This document shows, piece after piece, positions 30,827-33,065 of a stretch of DNA of 33,065 nucleotides. The DNA is taken from assembly GCA_963532875.1 (NCBI GenBank), contig CAUSLO010000010.1, forward strand, positions 1 to 33,065, written 5' to 3'. Numbering within the stretch: position 1 is the first letter of the stretch; the number at the start of each line of letters is the position of its first letter. The notes beneath the pieces were generated by a model. The model was not told where the DNA came from. It made no database searches and saw only the letters and a list, made by a program, of their open reading frames with translations. The position numbers and the translations under genes are program-made. The stretch comes from CAUTUX01 sp963532875 (lineage in GTDB: Bacteria; Bacillota; Clostridia; Christensenellales; CAG-917).

Positions 30827-31198
30827 TTATTTAGGGCGTTTTGCGCCGTATTTACTTCTTGCTTGATTTCTCTTTGCAACACCCGCTGCATCAAGAGCAC
30901 CACGAATTATATGGTATCTAACACCAGGCAAGTCTTTAACTCTTCCACCTCTGATAAGAACAACGCTGTGCTCTTGTAGGTTGTGTCCGATTCCTGGAAT
31001 GTATACTGTTCCTTCCATTCCGTTAACCAATCTTACCCTTGCAATCTTTCTCATAGCAGAGTTAGGCTTCTTTGGTGATGTTGTTGTAACACTCAAACAA
31101 ATTCCTCTCTTCTGTGGGCATTGTTGCATGATTGGGGTCTGACATTTTGACTCCTGTTTTTTTCTACCCTTCTTAATCAACTGATTAATTGTTGGCAT
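30827..31198 (-). CDS. rpsL: 30S ribosomal protein S12
   Basis: 123 aa from the ATG at 31198, with AGGAGG 7 bases upstream; MPTINQLIKKGRKK matches the family and the open frame beyond it does not. TTTSPKKPNSAMRKIARV carries the Lys residues tied to streptomycin response and RGGRVKDLPGVRYHIIRG the Asp that is modified in many bacteria; both look wild type. S12 controls decoding accuracy. It is the first gene of the long translation block. Confidence 0.97.
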   Translation of the reverse strand: MPTINQLIKKGRKKQESKCQTPIMQQCPQKRGICLSVTTTSPKKPNSAMRKIARVRLVNGMEGTVYIPGIGHNLQEHSVVLIRGGRVKDLPGVRYHIIRGALDAAGVAKRNQARSKYGAKRPK

Positions 31199-31642
31199 CT
31201 CGCTTCCTCCTAATTTATTTTGAACTGCCGCCTCAACCACTGACTGCAATTCGCAATATTTACTTCCGCTCACACCTTTGGCGTCGGTAAATATCTTCAC
31301 ACATCAAAAATATGCCGTAATTTCTTACAAGCCAAAATATGTTACTAATAATTTAAATCAGTGTCAACAAAATTTTATATGCTAATTTTTGATTTTTTTG
31401 TATCTGTTTTTTTTATTTGGTTGCTTATTAAATTGTCCAATATAAATGTTTCACGATAAACTTCAATACACTTTTTATAGTTTGCTTGCCTCAACAAACC
31501 ATATCCTAACGTTGCTAATGTTATTGGATTGCCAAAAAACTAGAAAAGTTACTTCTAAAAAGTACTATTATCTCCTAGTTGTCTAATATGCAAAATATCT
31601 TTGTGTCCACCCAATTCTGCGGATGGACAACTTACAAATCAT
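31199..31642. other. Leader and intergenic region upstream of rpsL
   Basis: No gene is seen. It holds the rpsL leader of about 130 bases (31199-31332), the promoter at 31339-31367, and T-rich DNA. Near the far end, 31605-31628, GTCCATCC and GGGTGGAC on the minus strand can form an 8-bp stem (one G-T pair) just after the stop of the membrane-protein gene. It lacks a clean U run, so terminator function is uncertain. Confidence 0.55.
31339..31367 (-). promoter_or_regulatory. rpsL (str operon) promoter
   Basis: Perfect -35 TTGACA (31362-31367), 17-bp spacer, -10 TAACAT (31339-31344). Transcription would start near 31332, leaving a leader of about 130 bases. Confidence 0.7.
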
Positions 31643-32173
31643 CTAAGCCTTTGCTTTGTTCTTCTTCTCTTCTGAAGCAAGCATGAACAAGGATACGATG
31701 TCTACTATTCCGATGAAAAATCCTACTATTAACAGTGCAAATATAACGGCATTTTTGTCTTCCTTTTGTCCATATTCAACAGTAATCATTATGTGCAAAA
31801 TAAATGCGACTAACGATATTACGCTTGCTGCTATAAACACTAATATGGTGAAAGCAACTGCTCCAACACCAAGCCCTGTTAGAATACTTGTAATGTTTGT
31901 AATACTTCCTGCTAAACCAGCGGTTAAACTTGCTGCAACTGTAGCAATTAAAAATATTGAATAGATTACACCTAATACCATATTTGTAATCACAAGTGTT
32001 GCTGTTGTTATTGCCTTTTTTTCAAGACCAGTGTCTACTCGTTTAATTACCTTTTCTTCGCTCTTGAATTCTTTTTTTGCCTCTACTGTTTCGCTTTTTA
32101 TTTCTTTTGGCTCTTCCGTAATCTCTTTTTTTTCTTCTACCGTCTCATTCTTAAGATTCTCTAGTTCTTCCAT
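31643..32173 (-). CDS. Small multi-pass membrane protein, acidic N-terminus
   Basis: 176 aa, family not recognised. The first 50 residues are Glu/Lys-rich and probably disordered or coiled; then about four hydrophobic segments follow (starting near 55, 82, 105 and 145), with a short charged loop YGQKEDKNAV before the last. The end, GIVDIVSLFMLASEEKKNK, matches the neighbour at 32229-32663 (PILDVVALFMCTAAEEKR), so the two are paralogues from a tandem duplication. AGAGGAG precedes the ATG. Cytoplasmic tails and an integral membrane position are inferred. Confidence 0.8.
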   Translation of the reverse strand: MEELENLKNETVEEKKEITEEPKEIKSETVEAKKEFKSEEKVIKRVDTGLEKKAITTATLVITNMVLGVIYSIFLIATVAASLTAGLAGSITNITSILTGLGVGAVAFTILVFIAASVISLVAFILHIMITVEYGQKEDKNAVIFALLIVGFFIGIVDIVSLFMLASEEKKNKAKA

Positions 32174-32228
32174 TTCTTCTCTCTCCTCTTTTTTTAAATA
32201 TTATACCCTATTATTTACAACAACCCTA

Positions 32229-32663
32229 TCATTTTATGATTTTTTGTTCTATTGGCACTCTCTTCTCTTCTGCGGCTGTACACATAAATAGGGCTACAAC
32301 ATCTAGAATTGGAACGACTATTCCAACTATAAGCAAAATATGAACGACATCGTCGTTGCCTCTAATTTGCCCATATTTTACAGTGATTATTATGTAGTAG
32401 ACCATATATGCAATCCCTAGTGCAGCCATAATCAATCCCGACCACATCAACAAAAACTTACTTGCATATGAACCCAACCTGAACCCACCATTTCCCATAG
32501 CAACGACTTGAATCATAATAATTATTGGTATACAAATATATGTCACAATACCACTTATTGCTGCGTCCTTTGCCTTCTTCTTAAGACTTTTTTGATGCGT
32601 CATGACTACTGTTTGTTCTGGTTTGTCTTCTCTCGTTTCTTCTTTAGGTTGTAACTCTTCCAT
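32229..32663 (-). CDS. Small multi-pass membrane protein, paralogue of next gene
   Basis: 144 aa from the ATG at 32663, with GAGAGGA just upstream; a TTG at 32678 would lie across the SD. It starts with an acidic stretch (MEELQPKEETREDKPE) like its neighbour, then has four hydrophobic segments (near 33-52, 66-94, 105-127 after the YGQIRGND loop). LLIVGIVVPILDVVALFM and a charged tail copy the pattern of 31643-32173. Function unknown; it probably forms an operon with that gene, 55 bases downstream. Confidence 0.78.
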   Translation of the reverse strand: MEELQPKEETREDKPEQTVVMTHQKSLKKKAKDAAISGIVTYICIPIIIMIQVVAMGNGGFRLGSYASKFLLMWSGLIMAALGIAYMVYYIIITVKYGQIRGNDDVVHILLIVGIVVPILDVVALFMCTAAEEKRVPIEQKIIK

Positions 32664-32696
32664 ATCGCTTCCTCTCAATTAAAAACATTATAAATC

Positions 32697-32723
32697 ACCC
32701 CCCCCCCCATGAGTGTCAAGACT
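32697..32723. repeat. Poly-C tract element, copy 2
   Basis: Eleven C (32698-32708), then ATGAG and GTCAAGACT (32715-32723), as in the copy at 67-96. It lies about 35 bp upstream of the membrane-protein start, in DNA without a gene. Part of the 402-base gene-free end of the window, which otherwise holds T-rich sequence and the element at 32820-33042. Confidence 0.6.
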
Positions 32724-32819
32724 AAAGTTGTGTTAGAGAATGTTTTTTTAATATTTAACTTGAGTTGTTTTTTTGTTTTGCTATTGTTTTATATGATTTT
32801 AGGCTGTTTTTGCTAAATT

Positions 32820-33042
32820 CCTATAGCGTGGGGGTTGGAAAATTACTGTTTATTCTAAATCATCAAACTTAGACTTTATTTCATCTATACTTTTCTTTTC
32901 TTTAGTAGCCAAATTATTCTCATAATATATATTTCGGTCTCAATCCACAATCCTACTATAAGCCACATTTACATTCAAACACGATGTATGAATTGTATCA
33001 CAGTTATGTATATTAGTAATTTCCCAACTCTCACGCTATAGG
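32820..33042. mobile_element. MITE-like element with 27-bp terminal inverted repeats
   Basis: The left end (32820-32846) begins CCTATAGCGTG and the right end (33016-33042) is its complement with 3 mismatches in 27. The 169-bp interior has no complete gene. On the minus strand it shows a relic reading frame ending ENNLATKEKKSIDEIKSK...DDLE with a stop at 32850-32852, broken by a TGA at 32940-32942. No clear target duplication is seen. Size and ends fit a non-autonomous miniature transposable element. Confidence 0.65.
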
Positions 33043-33065
33043 TACGTTTAACTCAGTCAGCAAAG

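Noticed and set aside
31199..31300. N-terminal extension of S12
   Set aside because: S12 begins MPTINQL and AGGAGG precedes that ATG; the extension is leader RNA.

Overview
The window is AT-rich bacterial DNA with Shine-Dalgarno (SD) led genes, sigma-A type promoters and an L33-SecE-NusG-L11-L1-L10-L7/L12 cluster. It reads as an uncultured low-GC Gram-positive bacterium (Bacillota, most likely Clostridia). The lineage call is inference from gene content and protein style.

Layout. (A) 1-5175 is an accessory block: a HipA-like kinase with an overlapping DNA-binding partner, an orphan RelB/DinJ-type antitoxin, a DUF3990 ADP-ribosyltransferase-like gene with a coupled partner, and an AAA_14/DUF4143 ATPase. 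(B) 5219-7218 is a short core operon, rplI-trmN6-rsmI. (C) 7280-23184 is a larger accessory block: RhuM, two more AAA_14/DUF4143 ATPases, a Fic protein lacking the catalytic His, a sugar O-acetyltransferase, tRNA-Gly(CCC), a multi-gene restriction-modification (RM) cassette whose methylase is split at a run of nine G, a HpaII-like RM pair, and an intact Fic protein. (D) 23355-31367 is core translation: rpsL-rpsG-fusA-tuf then rpmG-secE-nusG-rplK-rplA-rplJ-rplL, all on the minus strand, ending in a terminator with no rpoBC after rplL. (E) 31643-33065 holds two related small membrane proteins, a poly-C repeat and a 223-bp element with 27-bp terminal inverted repeats.

The accessory genes look like independent toxin-antitoxin, abortive-infection or defence modules packed around housekeeping operons. 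Several carry their own operator-like repeats over the promoter. The clearest undescribed pattern is that all three AAA_14/DUF4143 ATPase genes are preceded by gene-specific repeats. These share a layout: an A/T half close to AAARTTT followed by a G/C half that differs per gene (GACCG, AGGG or TGCG), overlapping the -35 or spacer of the promoter.

Other points worth a second look are the methylase gene one base from being intact at a G9 tract, with a 52-bp near-perfect palindrome 47 bases upstream of the tract; near absence of CCGG (one site by hand count, against 13 GGCC) in DNA that encodes a HpaII-like system; two accessory genes whose promoters predict leaderless mRNAs; and a two-gene HipA variant whose partner ends in a resolvase-like DNA-binding tail.
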